Assembly: GCA_934457515.1 (NCBI GenBank)
Contig: CAKSHV010000004.1
Coordinates: forward strand, 1 to 14,671
DNA: 14,671 bases
Reading direction: 5' to 3'
Source of the DNA: an uncultured Clostridia bacterium
Lineage (GTDB): Bacteria; Bacillota; Clostridia; RGIG6154
Shown: positions 7,115 through 14,671 of the stretch, in pieces
Layout of the letters: each line of letters opens with the position of its first letter
How positions within the stretch are numbered: the first letter of the stretch is position 1
Made by a program: the position numbers and the translations under genes
The notes under the pieces: model-generated
The model's database searches: none
Told to the model about the DNA's origin: nothing
What the model saw: only the letters and a program-made list of their open reading frames with translations

Positions 7115-10100
7115 TCACTCCATATCGCCTGTTTCGGCACGGTTTACAAGCGCTTCGAACGTTTTTTTGTCCAAAGGCTTTGAAAAATAGAATCCTTGCA
7201 TATATCTGCAGCCGATTTGCGATAAATAATCCGCTTGTGATTTTTCCTCCACACCTTCGGCAATCGGCGTAATGTTCAGTGTGTGCGCCATCTGCACCAC
7301 AGCCTTTAAAATATCCAGGCTCTTCTGCTCGCCGCTTTCAATTTTCGAAACCAATTTTCTGTCTATCTTTAATATGTCGATATCCATATTCATTAAGCTG
7401 CCGAGAGAAGAATAACCCGCGCCAAAGTCGTCCATTTCCACTGTAAATCCCGCTTTTTTCAAGCCCGACACCTCTTCGGCAAGCTTGGCCGCATCATTTA
7501 CAAAGGCACTTTCGGTGATTTCCACATGCAAAAGCGCGGGCGGAATGTCATATTTCCGAACAATGGCAATCAGTTTTTCACAAACATTGGAATTGCAGAT
7601 ATCCACCTGCGAAACGTTTACCGCAATCGGAACCGTTAAGCCGCAGTTCATACTTTCTTTAATATATTCTGCCGCCTGCTCCCACACCGCATGGTCAAGC
7701 ATGGTAATCTGTTTGCTCTGCTCCAAAAGCGGCACAAACGTGCCCGGCATAAGCAAGCCGCGGGTCGGGTGACGCCAACGAACCAGCGCTTCTGCGCCCA
7801 CAATCCGCTTTTCTTCATAATCATACTGCGTCTGGAACCAAAGCTCGAACTGTTTTTCATCAATTGCACGTTCAACCTCGCCCAAAAGCTGCTGTTCCTC
7901 ACGCGTGGACTGCATCATACCTTTCTGATAATACGCAATCGCCTTGGAATAGTTGCCTTTAACGGACTGCTGCGCCAAATGTGCCTTATAGCTCATGGAA
8001 TACGAATCGCAGCCTTCTTCGCACAAGTCATACACGCCGATATGCACCGAAACGGGATAATTCAAATCGCTGTTTGCAAAAGCGATTCTGAAATATTCGT
8101 AAAACTGTTCTGCTGTCGGCTCTTCTGCAGCACAAAAACGCACAAAATGGTCCGAATTCAAATGTCCCGCAATGCTGTTTTCATTATTGTGTTTACGCAT
8201 ATAAGCACCAATGTTCTGCAGCAGCTTATTGCCTGTACTGAAGCCGAATGCGCCGTTGATATTCTTAAATCCGTCAATATTATAACGCAGCAGACGATAT
8301 TTTTTGCCCGGATTTTTCTTCAGCCACTCGTCTACCTTTTCGTGGAATCCCGTCGAATTGTACAATCCGGTCAAAACATCCATCCGGCTTTGCAAAATAC
8401 TTGTAATATTTTCACAGGAGAGCACAATGCTTTCCCTGCGCTCGTCTAAATAAGAATAACCGATTTTATAATAACGGGCATTTTCCTCGTTTGCATTTCC
8501 GTGAACCGTAACACTGTATGTCGTTTCCTTTTCCAGCTTCTTTTTCACCGTGCTTAAAAGAATATGCTTTTCAATGTCCGCATAATCCTGTGCGGATAAA
8601 ATTTTCTTTAATGTGCGGCAAGCCGCCTCATCGTAATTTATGCTTTTTCCCTCGGCATATTCTATTGCCGCATACTCGTCGCCGAGCGCTTTAATGCCGT
8701 ATACACAGCCCGAATCGGAATCGATCAGGCCCATTGCCTCGAAATCTTCGGCAATCAGCTTTTTGCCGATTTGCTCTAACCGCTTTTCTTTGTTCACATC
8801 AATCGCATAACACCACGCCTCGGGATCATCGGTTATCGGGTCACGCACAAGATCAATGAACACGCGCAGCCAAACATAATTCTTGGTTTTTCCGTAAAAC
8901 AGAAACTCGTCATGCATGGTTTTTATTCCGCCTTCAAAAGCGGAAAGCAGATTCTCGCGCGACATGAATTTTTTATACCGTTCTCTGTCCATCGGATGAA
9001 TCGCTTTTAAAACAGCTTCAACAAAGCTTTCCGCTGTACCGTCATAGCCTAATTTTTCTATACATACCGTTTCCCTGCTCTCCCGTCTGCATACATTTGT
9101 TTTCAAATTAATGTAAAACGAGCTGATGATTCTGTCGCCTGCCGCCGAACGCTTATTTTGAAGCTCGTGGTATTCCTCCATTTTTTTGCGCTGTTCAAGC
9201 TCAAATGCCTGCACCATGGAAATGCGCCGTTTTAAAACGAGGATAACCGCAAAAGTCGCAAGCAGAGTCAGAATGAATAAAAACAGAACAACCGCCATGC
9301 TCCATTTGCTGTACACGCCCGCCAGATTCGAAGCATAGCTTTTGCTTGCCGCACTGAATATGTATATATCGTCAAGTCCCGACGCGGTATAAATACCATA
9401 ATACGGTTTTCCGGAATACGTGTAGTTCCGCACAACATTTTCTGTAATGTCCTTTGTGTCCGTACCTTCAAAATAATTGGAAATATAACCGCCCGCCCGG
9501 ATGGAAAGAACCTTTGACCGCGGCGGTGTAATCACCTCGCCGTCCGCCGTACACAAAAGGCTGGTTTGATTCACATCGCTTTGTATATTGCTGATTTCAC
9601 TGCCGATGTCTCTTAAATTTCGCGTGCCAATAACGGTACCTACAATCTTGTCATGTTCATACACAGGGACCGCAAAAACGAAAACCGTATTGCCGCTTAA
9701 GCGCCCTTTGGACAAATATTCAACATTTGCCTCACCTTTAAGTGCTTTCTGAAAATAGCTGCGGTCGGCGCAGTTCATTTTTGAGCCGTTCTGGTACAAA
9801 AGTTCGCCGCTCGGCTTTCCGATTGCCAGATTGTCAAACTTCGCCGCCTTGCACACGTCCTGCAAATAAGCATGTACCGCATCACTGTTATAAATATCAC
9901 TGCTCCAGTCCACACCCGCACCGATAACGCCAAGCTGTTGGTAGCTTGCCGTAATCCGCTTTTCCATGGCAACGCTCTGGCTTTGTGAGGAGTCTGCAAG
10001 CAAACGGTAGGCTCTTTGTTCCGCCGCGTCGGTCATTTTCACATAGTACACAAAAAAGATATCGAACGAAATGACAAGCAGCGCCAATAACGGCAGAATA

Positions 10101-10135
10101 ATGCCGCGGAAAATATATTTCTTACCGTTGTTCAT
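7115..10135 (-). CDS. Membrane dCache-PAS-degenerate GGDEF-EAL protein, probable c-di-GMP phosphodiesterase
   Basis: A 1006-residue membrane sensor expected to hydrolyse cyclic di-GMP to pGpG. Two membrane segments (about 9-31 and 278-301) bracket an extracellular dCache-like ligand domain containing ADRSYFQKAL (123-132). In the cytoplasm lie a short coiled linker, two PAS-like modules (about 330-450 and 460-580), a GGDEF domain (585-735) and a C-terminal EAL domain (750-1000). The GGDEF motif reads NSDHF (660-664), so cyclase activity is unlikely; such domains often bind GTP as a regulator. The EAL domain keeps the residues known to matter in the family: EAL (782-784), N840, E872, the DDFGAG motif (902-907), K923, E960 and Q980. 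The start is supported by GAGGTGA 7 bases upstream. It lies 32 bases downstream of the REC-GGDEF gene and is the last gene of the operon. The ligand is unknown. Confidence 0.93.
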   Translation of the reverse strand: MNNGKKYIFRGIILPLLALLVISFDIFFVYYVKMTDAAEQRAYRLLADSSQSQSVAMEKRITASYQQLGVIGAGVDWSSDIYNSDAVHAYLQDVCKAAKFDNLAIGKPSGELLYQNGSKMNCADRSYFQKALKGEANVEYLSKGRLSGNTVFVFAVPVYEHDKIVGTVIGTRNLRDIGSEISNIQSDVNQTSLLCTADGEVITPPRSKVLSIRAGGYISNYFEGTDTKDITENVVRNYTYSGKPYYGIYTASGLDDIYIFSAASKSYASNLAGVYSKWSMAVVLFLFILTLLATFAVILVLKRRISMVQAFELEQRKKMEEYHELQNKRSAAGDRIISSFYINLKTNVCRRESRETVCIEKLGYDGTAESFVEAVLKAIHPMDRERYKKFMSRENLLSAFEGGIKTMHDEFLFYGKTKNYVWLRVFIDLVRDPITDDPEAWCYAIDVNKEKRLEQIGKKLIAEDFEAMGLIDSDSGCVYGIKALGDEYAAIEYAEGKSINYDEAACRTLKKILSAQDYADIEKHILLSTVKKKLEKETTYSVTVHGNANEENARYYKIGYSYLDERRESIVLSCENITSILQSRMDVLTGLYNSTGFHEKVDEWLKKNPGKKYRLLRYNIDGFKNINGAFGFSTGNKLLQNIGAYMRKHNNENSIAGHLNSDHFVRFCAAEEPTAEQFYEYFRIAFANSDLNYPVSVHIGVYDLCEEGCDSYSMSYKAHLAQQSVKGNYSKAIAYYQKGMMQSTREEQQLLGEVERAIDEKQFELWFQTQYDYEEKRIVGAEALVRWRHPTRGLLMPGTFVPLLEQSKQITMLDHAVWEQAAEYIKESMNCGLTVPIAVNVSQVDICNSNVCEKLIAIVRKYDIPPALLHVEITESAFVNDAAKLAEEVSGLKKAGFTVEMDDFGAGYSSLGSLMNMDIDILKIDRKLVSKIESGEQKSLDILKAVVQMAHTLNITPIAEGVEEKSQADYLSQIGCRYMQGFYFSKPLDKKTFEALVNRAETGDME

Positions 10136-10167
10136 TCCGTCATCACCTCACAATAGTTAAAATCAAT

Positions 10168-11922
10168 TTAAACTTCTTTGTCAATATAAATGGCAATGCT
10201 GTTTCGAGTGCTTTTGGCATCATACATTGCCATATCCGCTTTTCGAAGCATTTGTGAAAGCTTTCCTTTTGCATATGCACCGCCGATGCTGACCGTCATG
10301 CGAAGGTCGGGGTAATCGGCAAGCCGAATCGACTGCACGGCGCAAAGAATTTTTCTTAATTTATCTTCCATATTCTCGGGTTTCATGTTCCGAAGCAGCA
10401 GGAAAAATTCATCGCCGCCGTAGCGGATAACATCATCGCCGCTCCGGACATTGCCTTTAATGGCGTTTGCCGCAGCTGAGAGTGCCGCATCGCCCGCCAA
10501 ATGCCCGTAAGAATCGTTAATCTGCTTAAAATTGTCCAAATCCAGCATGGCAAAAGCATATTCGCCGTTCAAATCCCGAAGTCGGTCATCGTAATACCTT
10601 CTGTTATACACGCCCGTTACGGGGTCTATATAAAGCTGGCGGTTATGTGCTGCGATGGTATTTAGCACCTCTTGCTTTTCGTTCAGCGAAAACATCGCGT
10701 CGTGATCAACATAGCTTGCAAGCTCTAAGATATACGGCGCGCCGTCCACCAAAAGATAGGATGCCGAAACGTTATACAGCTCGTTGTTGATAAACTCCAA
10801 TTTGGTTTTCGGCTTGTGTGTGTGCGCAACAATGGACGAAATGCAGTTGCTGCAGCGGTCTGTTTTGTTCCACACCGTGTAGCACTGATAGGGCTTTTCG
10901 ATAATCTTTCCTATGGAATCAATGGCATATTGCATGCAAATTCCGGGATCGACCAGCCTTACCACCGTAAACATCTTCTTAAAATACTGCATTAAGCTGT
11001 TCGCCTGTGCCGCAGTCAGCGACAAATCGTCATTTTGCAGCTGAGATATCGGCACATCTGCGCAGTTTTTCTCTCCGCCGACAGACTCGATTTTTTCCAG
11101 CCGAACATACGGTTCATCAATATCGGAAAGCATGCCTAAAAGCGATATGGGCTTGTTTTCGTCATGCGACCACTCGGTTTGAAGAGAAATACGAAACCAG
11201 CGCTTTTCCCCGCCGCAGGTCAGGCGGATTTCACCCTCATAATATGTACTTTCCGCCGAAAAGTGATTCATAATGTCAGTCAGCCGTTCACGTGCTTCGT
11301 CTTCAAAATAAGAATGAACGGTTTTGTTTTCATACGGCTTTTCCATTTCCTGCGGAACGCCCAGTTTAAGCGAAACTTTGCGCGGCAAACGCAGTACCTT
11401 TGTGTCAAAGAAATATTCAAACCAGATTTCATCGGTAAGCGATGTGAAAAAATCGATTTTTCGGCGCTCGCCCACCAAATATTCCAGTGTTCTTGTGCCT
11501 GCATGTCCCCTCGGGCGGCTTATCTGCCCGGACATTCTATCCGGCCGCCGTCCCAAAAGGTCGGACACGCGCTTTTCGATTATCACCTTGGAAAACGGAC
11601 GGCTGATATAATCCTCCGCACCCGCCTTCAGCGCCCGTTCAACGCACGAAATGTCCGCTGCCGCCGACGCGATAACAAGAACCGGAATTTTGCTGTACCG
11701 CTCATCGCTTTTCAGCTCGGAAAGCAGCTTCATTCCGTCATCATCCGAAAGGAAAATGTCCAAAAGAATCAGCCCGACACCTGCATTTTTCTCCAAAAAT
11801 GTCCACGCAGACTTTCTGCTTGAAACCTCAGACAAAAGGTAATTTTGCTCCAGCACATCGGTTAAAATCGCGCAATTCACATTGTCGTCGTCAACAATCA
11901 GTATTCTTTTTTTCTCTTCCAT
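10168..11922 (-). CDS. Response regulator with PAS-like and GGDEF domains, diguanylate cyclase
   Basis: A cytoplasmic 584-residue enzyme expected to make cyclic di-GMP from two GTP. An N-terminal receiver (1-125) has the acidic cluster DDD (11-13) and phospho-acceptor D55 in LLDIF; the usual lysine before proline is arginine (R108, ISRPF). A PAS-like domain follows (150-270). Next is a regulatory module with cysteines C329, C347, C357 and C360 (CSNC), typical of clostridial GGDEF proteins. The GGDEF domain (430-580) has an intact active site, GGDEF at 502-506, and an inhibitory-site RxxD (RSGD, 493-496) five residues before it. The start chosen is the ATG at 11922, preceded by AGGGTGGG; an in-frame GTG at 11940 would add six residues but lacks a ribosome binding site. 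No partner histidine kinase is in the window. It sits 56 bases below the flippase gene and 32 above the phosphodiesterase gene. Confidence 0.94.
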   Translation of the reverse strand: MEEKKRILIVDDDNVNCAILTDVLEQNYLLSEVSSRKSAWTFLEKNAGVGLILLDIFLSDDDGMKLLSELKSDERYSKIPVLVIASAAADISCVERALKAGAEDYISRPFSKVIIEKRVSDLLGRRPDRMSGQISRPRGHAGTRTLEYLVGERRKIDFFTSLTDEIWFEYFFDTKVLRLPRKVSLKLGVPQEMEKPYENKTVHSYFEDEARERLTDIMNHFSAESTYYEGEIRLTCGGEKRWFRISLQTEWSHDENKPISLLGMLSDIDEPYVRLEKIESVGGEKNCADVPISQLQNDDLSLTAAQANSLMQYFKKMFTVVRLVDPGICMQYAIDSIGKIIEKPYQCYTVWNKTDRCSNCISSIVAHTHKPKTKLEFINNELYNVSASYLLVDGAPYILELASYVDHDAMFSLNEKQEVLNTIAAHNRQLYIDPVTGVYNRRYYDDRLRDLNGEYAFAMLDLDNFKQINDSYGHLAGDAALSAAANAIKGNVRSGDDVIRYGGDEFFLLLRNMKPENMEDKLRKILCAVQSIRLADYPDLRMTVSIGGAYAKGKLSQMLRKADMAMYDAKSTRNSIAIYIDKEV

Positions 11923-11949
11923 TTTTGCCCACCCTAACACATTATATAT

Positions 11950-11978
11950 ATTTTACACGAAAATTTATAAAAAAGCAA
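11950..11978 (-). promoter_or_regulatory. Possible weak internal promoter before the diguanylate cyclase
   Basis: On the minus strand TTGCTT (11978-11973) is 17 bases from TAAAAT (11955-11950) in an AT-rich gap of 56 bases, the widest gap in this gene cluster. A start near 11943 would leave a short leader before the ribosome binding site. The -35 match is poor, and no terminator separates the gene from the flippase, so read-through from above is equally possible. Confidence 0.3.
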
Positions 11979-13505
11979 TCATAATTTTCTGCACACTTTT
12001 CCCGCCGCATTTTTTGCGATTTGCAAACTGTATTTGAACCCGTCGGTTTTGAAAAACAGACCGCACGCTGCTGCAATCGGAATACTTGCGGAAAGAAACG
12101 CAAGAACCACAAACTCGGCATATGGGTCTTTCATGTGCACAAACCCGCTTAAAAAATTTACCAAAGCGATTTCCGCAGCTGTCACCAAAGCAAACAGCAC
12201 GCTCTTTAAAAGTGTTTGAACAAAACTCCGCTTTAAAAAGGTTTTATAAAACACAACCGCCTTGAAAACGAACTGAATTACAAGGGTACAGGTGGTGCCG
12301 ATTAAAATACCCGCCATGCCGATTCGCTTTCCCAAAACAAAGGAAATTACAAGGTTTACAAATGAGCCGGCAATGGCAATATATTTATCATGTTTAAACA
12401 GTCCCGCCGCCACAATCACGTTCGACATCGGCGCGTCCGCGGTTGCCATATACAAATTTGCTATGCAGATGTAAACCGTTGCGCGGTCAAGGAGCAGCCC
12501 GTCGCCGAAAATAAGGGTTATAAACGGGTCAATCAGCCCCGACAGGCACACGGCAAAAAAACTGCCGATTAAAAACATGATAAACAAAAGGCGGTTTAAC
12601 ACCTTGTCCACCCGCTCGGGTGTTTCCACAGCGATTAAATTCCCCACACTACCGCGCATAGCGGACGAAAACTGCTTTACCGTAGAAGACAGTGTGCCGA
12701 TGATAATGTTATAGTTTGAATACAGTCCGTTCTGAATGGTGCCCACGAAAATGTTTATTAAAATGCTGTCGGTCGAGTTGGTGATAACACCCGAAACCTT
12801 GCCCACAAAAATGTGCCGCACGTCTTTCACAATTTGAAACATTTCGCTTTTTTCAAGGCTGCCGCAATTATTTTTTATATAAGGATACAGCTTATCCGCC
12901 TTTTTGGAAATCAGAATATTTTCCAAAACGGTAAAAACCGTCAGCATAATTAAATAATAGGCAAGTTCGTGCGTTAAAAGCAGTACCAAAATGCCAACAA
13001 GAATGGTTGCGATTTTATACACCAAGTCATAAATAATGATAATATACTGTTTTTGGTCGGCGCTGATCAGTGAGCGTTTATACGTAAAAAGGTAAGACGT
13101 GGTGGTGTTTAGCAAAAACAGCAAAAATATCAGGCAAACATAGCCGTTTGAATAGCTCACGTCCGACACGATTTTGTCCATAAACGGCAAAAGCGAAAGT
13201 CCGATAAGCAAAATGGCTCCCGCAATTGCGCGGTAAACCTGCTTGTAAAACCGCAAAAGTTTTGTTATGCGGTCGGTGTCGCCCTCCGCAAGCGGCGCAT
13301 ACATGTGATACACAATTGCCGTGCCGATTCCAAGCTCCGCCAAAGACAGCATGGTAATAACGCTTGTTAAAAACGCGTTTAAACCAACGCCCTCCACGCC
13401 GATGGTGTCTAGCATCACGCGGCGCGAAAACATGCTTAAAACGCACACCAAAACCTGCTGTACAATGCCCCATATTGAATTTTTAAGTGTTGCGTTGCTG
13501 CGCAT
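11979..13505 (-). CDS. Polysaccharide flippase (Wzx-like, MATE/MVF superfamily)
   Basis: A 508-residue integral membrane protein expected to flip lipid-linked oligosaccharide units to the outer face of the membrane. The sequence is a series of hydrophobic segments, roughly 12-14, spread from residue 10 to 487. The N-terminus has features usual in this family: a positively charged start, SRRVMLDTIGVEGVGLNAF (27-45) and SLAELGIGTAIVYHMY (54-69). The closing residues KVCRKL are basic and cytoplasmic. The gene follows the glycosyltransferase with only 7 bases between stop and start, and its ribosome binding site (AGAGGA) lies inside the end of that gene, so translation is probably coupled. Context (glycosyltransferases upstream) fits a capsule, exopolysaccharide or teichoic-type glycan cluster. 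The transported glycan cannot be told from the sequence, and no polymerase gene is visible here. Confidence 0.92.
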   Translation of the reverse strand: MRSNATLKNSIWGIVQQVLVCVLSMFSRRVMLDTIGVEGVGLNAFLTSVITMLSLAELGIGTAIVYHMYAPLAEGDTDRITKLLRFYKQVYRAIAGAILLIGLSLLPFMDKIVSDVSYSNGYVCLIFLLFLLNTTTSYLFTYKRSLISADQKQYIIIIYDLVYKIATILVGILVLLLTHELAYYLIMLTVFTVLENILISKKADKLYPYIKNNCGSLEKSEMFQIVKDVRHIFVGKVSGVITNSTDSILINIFVGTIQNGLYSNYNIIIGTLSSTVKQFSSAMRGSVGNLIAVETPERVDKVLNRLLFIMFLIGSFFAVCLSGLIDPFITLIFGDGLLLDRATVYICIANLYMATADAPMSNVIVAAGLFKHDKYIAIAGSFVNLVISFVLGKRIGMAGILIGTTCTLVIQFVFKAVVFYKTFLKRSFVQTLLKSVLFALVTAAEIALVNFLSGFVHMKDPYAEFVVLAFLSASIPIAAACGLFFKTDGFKYSLQIAKNAAGKVCRKL

Positions 13506-13512
13506 GAAACAT

Positions 13513-14604
13513 CTATCCTCTCAGTCTGTGACAAACCGCACCGTAAATTTTAAAGGAAACGGGGTGCTTATACATAAAGTCAAGAGTCTTAAACCTTTTT
13601 TCTTTCGCCAGTTTAAGCACAATTCTCCGCTCGTGCCACGGATATGCCTTTATATCAAACGTATTTAAAAACGTTTGATACGGCTCGCGGCTCACAAAGT
13701 CCAGAAACGCCTGTTTTCTTTTCTCTTTTGTGTGCGGATTGTTTTTATGAAAAAGGTTCAAGCGGCAGTTTTCAATAATGTTAAACAGCACCTTATAGGT
13801 GTAAAGGTCGCGTTTAATCCTTTCATCACCGTCAAAAAGCACCTTTAAATTTTTCTCGTCTTCCGCAAACGGCTCGGCAACAATGCTTTCAAAATTGCCG
13901 CTGTAGCGATTGCAGATTGACGCGGGATTGGTACGGTAAAAATAGATTTTGTCATTCAGATACCCCAGTTTTTTGCAATAGAAAAATGCACACGTATTAA
14001 ACACCGTGTCTTCCGATTTCGGAAGTCCCGGAACAAAGATTAAACCGTTTGCAATCAAAAATTCGTATCTGTATGCCTTGGTATTTGCGGCAGACGGTGC
14101 GTTGGGGGTGATTTGACTTTCACCGTCGTTGTACGGCGCACCCGAAAGACAGCATTCCGAAAATTTGCGGCACAGTTTAAGCGGCACGTTCAAAAGCGAA
14201 TTGTTTTGCCCGGGCTCTTCGGGCAGATTTCCGAAAAAAGGTACTCGGTCAAACAGAACAATGTCATAGTCAAAGCGTGCAGCATCCAAAAGTCTTTGCA
14301 CGTAGTGCTTTGAAACCGCGTCGTCGCCGTCTACAAACGTAACATATTTTCCGTTTAGATGCCGCATCATTAAATTTCGGATTTCACTCAGCCCGCTGTT
14401 TTTTTCTGCACGAATGTATTTAATGCGGCTGTCGGTCTTTGCGTATTCTTTGCAAATCTCGCCCGAATTATTGGTAGAGCAGTCATCGCCCAAAATAATC
14501 TCAACATCCTCCGATTTATCATAAATCAGGCTTTCGATGCATTCGCGCAGAATTTTTTCTTCAATATTATAAATGGCAACACAAATGCTTACTGCTTTTT
14601 CCAT
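13513..14604 (-). CDS. Family 2 glycosyltransferase
   Basis: A 363-residue GT-A fold enzyme expected to transfer a sugar from a nucleotide-sugar donor to a growing glycan on the inner membrane face. The N-terminus has the family 2 pattern: VSICVAIYNIEEKILRECI (5-23), GDDCSTNNS (39-47), NSGLSEIRN (69-77) and the metal-binding VDGDD (91-95). A later SEDTVF (197-202) matches the acidic acceptor-side motif common in these enzymes. The C-terminal third is family-variable and ends in FKIYGAVCHRLRG. The start is the ATG at 14604, with GGAGGAG 7 bases upstream. An in-frame ATG at 14640 would add 12 residues lacking family resemblance and leaves this ribosome binding site inside the gene. It is coupled to the flippase downstream and overlaps the tail of the gene upstream. 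Donor and linkage are not predictable. Confidence 0.94.
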   Translation of the reverse strand: MEKAVSICVAIYNIEEKILRECIESLIYDKSEDVEIILGDDCSTNNSGEICKEYAKTDSRIKYIRAEKNSGLSEIRNLMMRHLNGKYVTFVDGDDAVSKHYVQRLLDAARFDYDIVLFDRVPFFGNLPEEPGQNNSLLNVPLKLCRKFSECCLSGAPYNDGESQITPNAPSAANTKAYRYEFLIANGLIFVPGLPKSEDTVFNTCAFFYCKKLGYLNDKIYFYRTNPASICNRYSGNFESIVAEPFAEDEKNLKVLFDGDERIKRDLYTYKVLFNIIENCRLNLFHKNNPHTKEKRKQAFLDFVSREPYQTFLNTFDIKAYPWHERRIVLKLAKEKRFKTLDFMYKHPVSFKIYGAVCHRLRG

Positions 14605-14671
14605 CTCGTTTCTCCTCCGTTCTGCGGCAAATTCCGCCATAGATTTTAAACACGGCAGGGCACCGATAGGC
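14567..14671 (-). CDS. C-terminal tail of an upstream gene, probably a second glycosyltransferase (partial)
   Basis: A minus-strand frame is open from the window edge for 34 codons to a TAA at 14567-14569. Its visible residues include PAVFKIYGGICRR. This matches the C-terminal end of the neighbouring glycosyltransferase (PVSFKIYGAVCHR) over 17 aligned positions with 9 identities and several conservative changes, so the upstream gene is probably a related family 2 glycosyltransferase. It would overlap the next gene by 38 bases, with the downstream GGAGGAG inside it. The tail after CRR has no counterpart in the neighbour. Competing minus-strand frames at the edge are an extension of the 14604 gene itself and a frame stopping at 14646; neither shows family resemblance. 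The 5' part lies outside the window. Confidence 0.6.
   Translation of the reverse strand, partial: AYRCPAVFKIYGGICRRTEEKRDGKSSKHLCCHL

Noticed and set aside
7691..8449. A 252-codon open frame on the + strand
   Set aside because: It lies wholly antisense to the GGDEF-EAL gene, has no ribosome binding site or recognisable domain, and its composition is that of a shadow of the conserved reading frame.
11164..11823. A 219-codon open frame on the + strand
   Set aside because: Antisense to the receiver/PAS part of the diguanylate cyclase gene, which has clear domain motifs; no independent support.
11923..11940. GTG start at 11940 for the response regulator
   Set aside because: It has no ribosome binding site upstream, while the ATG at 11922 is preceded by AGGGTGGG and begins directly before the receiver's first strand.
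14605..14640. Upstream ATG at 14640 for the family 2 glycosyltransferase
   Set aside because: The 12 extra residues do not resemble the family, and the strong GGAGGAG site is correctly spaced for the ATG at 14604.

Overview
The window looks like chromosomal DNA from an anaerobic Firmicute, most likely of the class Clostridia. The evidence is a short, archaeal/eukaryote-type prolyl-tRNA synthetase (common in clostridia), strong GGAGG-type ribosome binding sites, a near-consensus sigma-A promoter, a secreted protein with copper-amine-oxidase-N-type stalk repeats, and cyclic-di-GMP enzymes of clostridial style. By eye the base composition is moderate. This taxonomic call is an inference; no rRNA or other decisive marker is present.

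Layout. Bases 1-1179 (+) are the 3' part of proS, followed by a clean intrinsic terminator. Bases 1236-1668 are a convergent intergenic spacer packed with GC-rich, hairpin-forming repeats built around a motif GCGCGC(A/G)TTGTGC, ending in the terminator of the next gene. Bases 1669-6765 (-) encode a 1698-residue secreted protein. It has a nested domain architecture: an outer pair of homologous domains at the two ends, an inner pair of sugar-binding-like beta domains, a stalk domain between the inner pair, and a large central beta/alpha-helical core that resembles carbohydrate-active enzymes but that I cannot assign to a family. It has its own promoter. Bases 6962-7069 hold terminator hairpins for the operon that follows.

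Bases 7115-14671 (-) form one tight same-strand cluster. In transcription order it contains the C-terminal tail of a probable glycosyltransferase (visible only as a short open frame at the window edge), a family 2 glycosyltransferase, a polysaccharide flippase of the MATE/MVF type, a response regulator-PAS-GGDEF diguanylate cyclase with intact active and inhibitory sites, and a membrane dCache-PAS-degenerate GGDEF-EAL phosphodiesterase with intact catalytic residues.

How it may work together (inference). The distal part of a surface or exopolysaccharide assembly locus is directly followed by an opposing pair of c-di-GMP making and breaking enzymes. The first carries a receiver input and the second an extracellular ligand sensor. 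This suggests c-di-GMP control of glycan production or surface attachment. The giant secreted protein downstream could act on glycans, but it is transcribed separately. No PilZ receptor, c-di-GMP riboswitch, histidine kinase, tRNA, rRNA, CRISPR array, transposase or phage gene was recognised.
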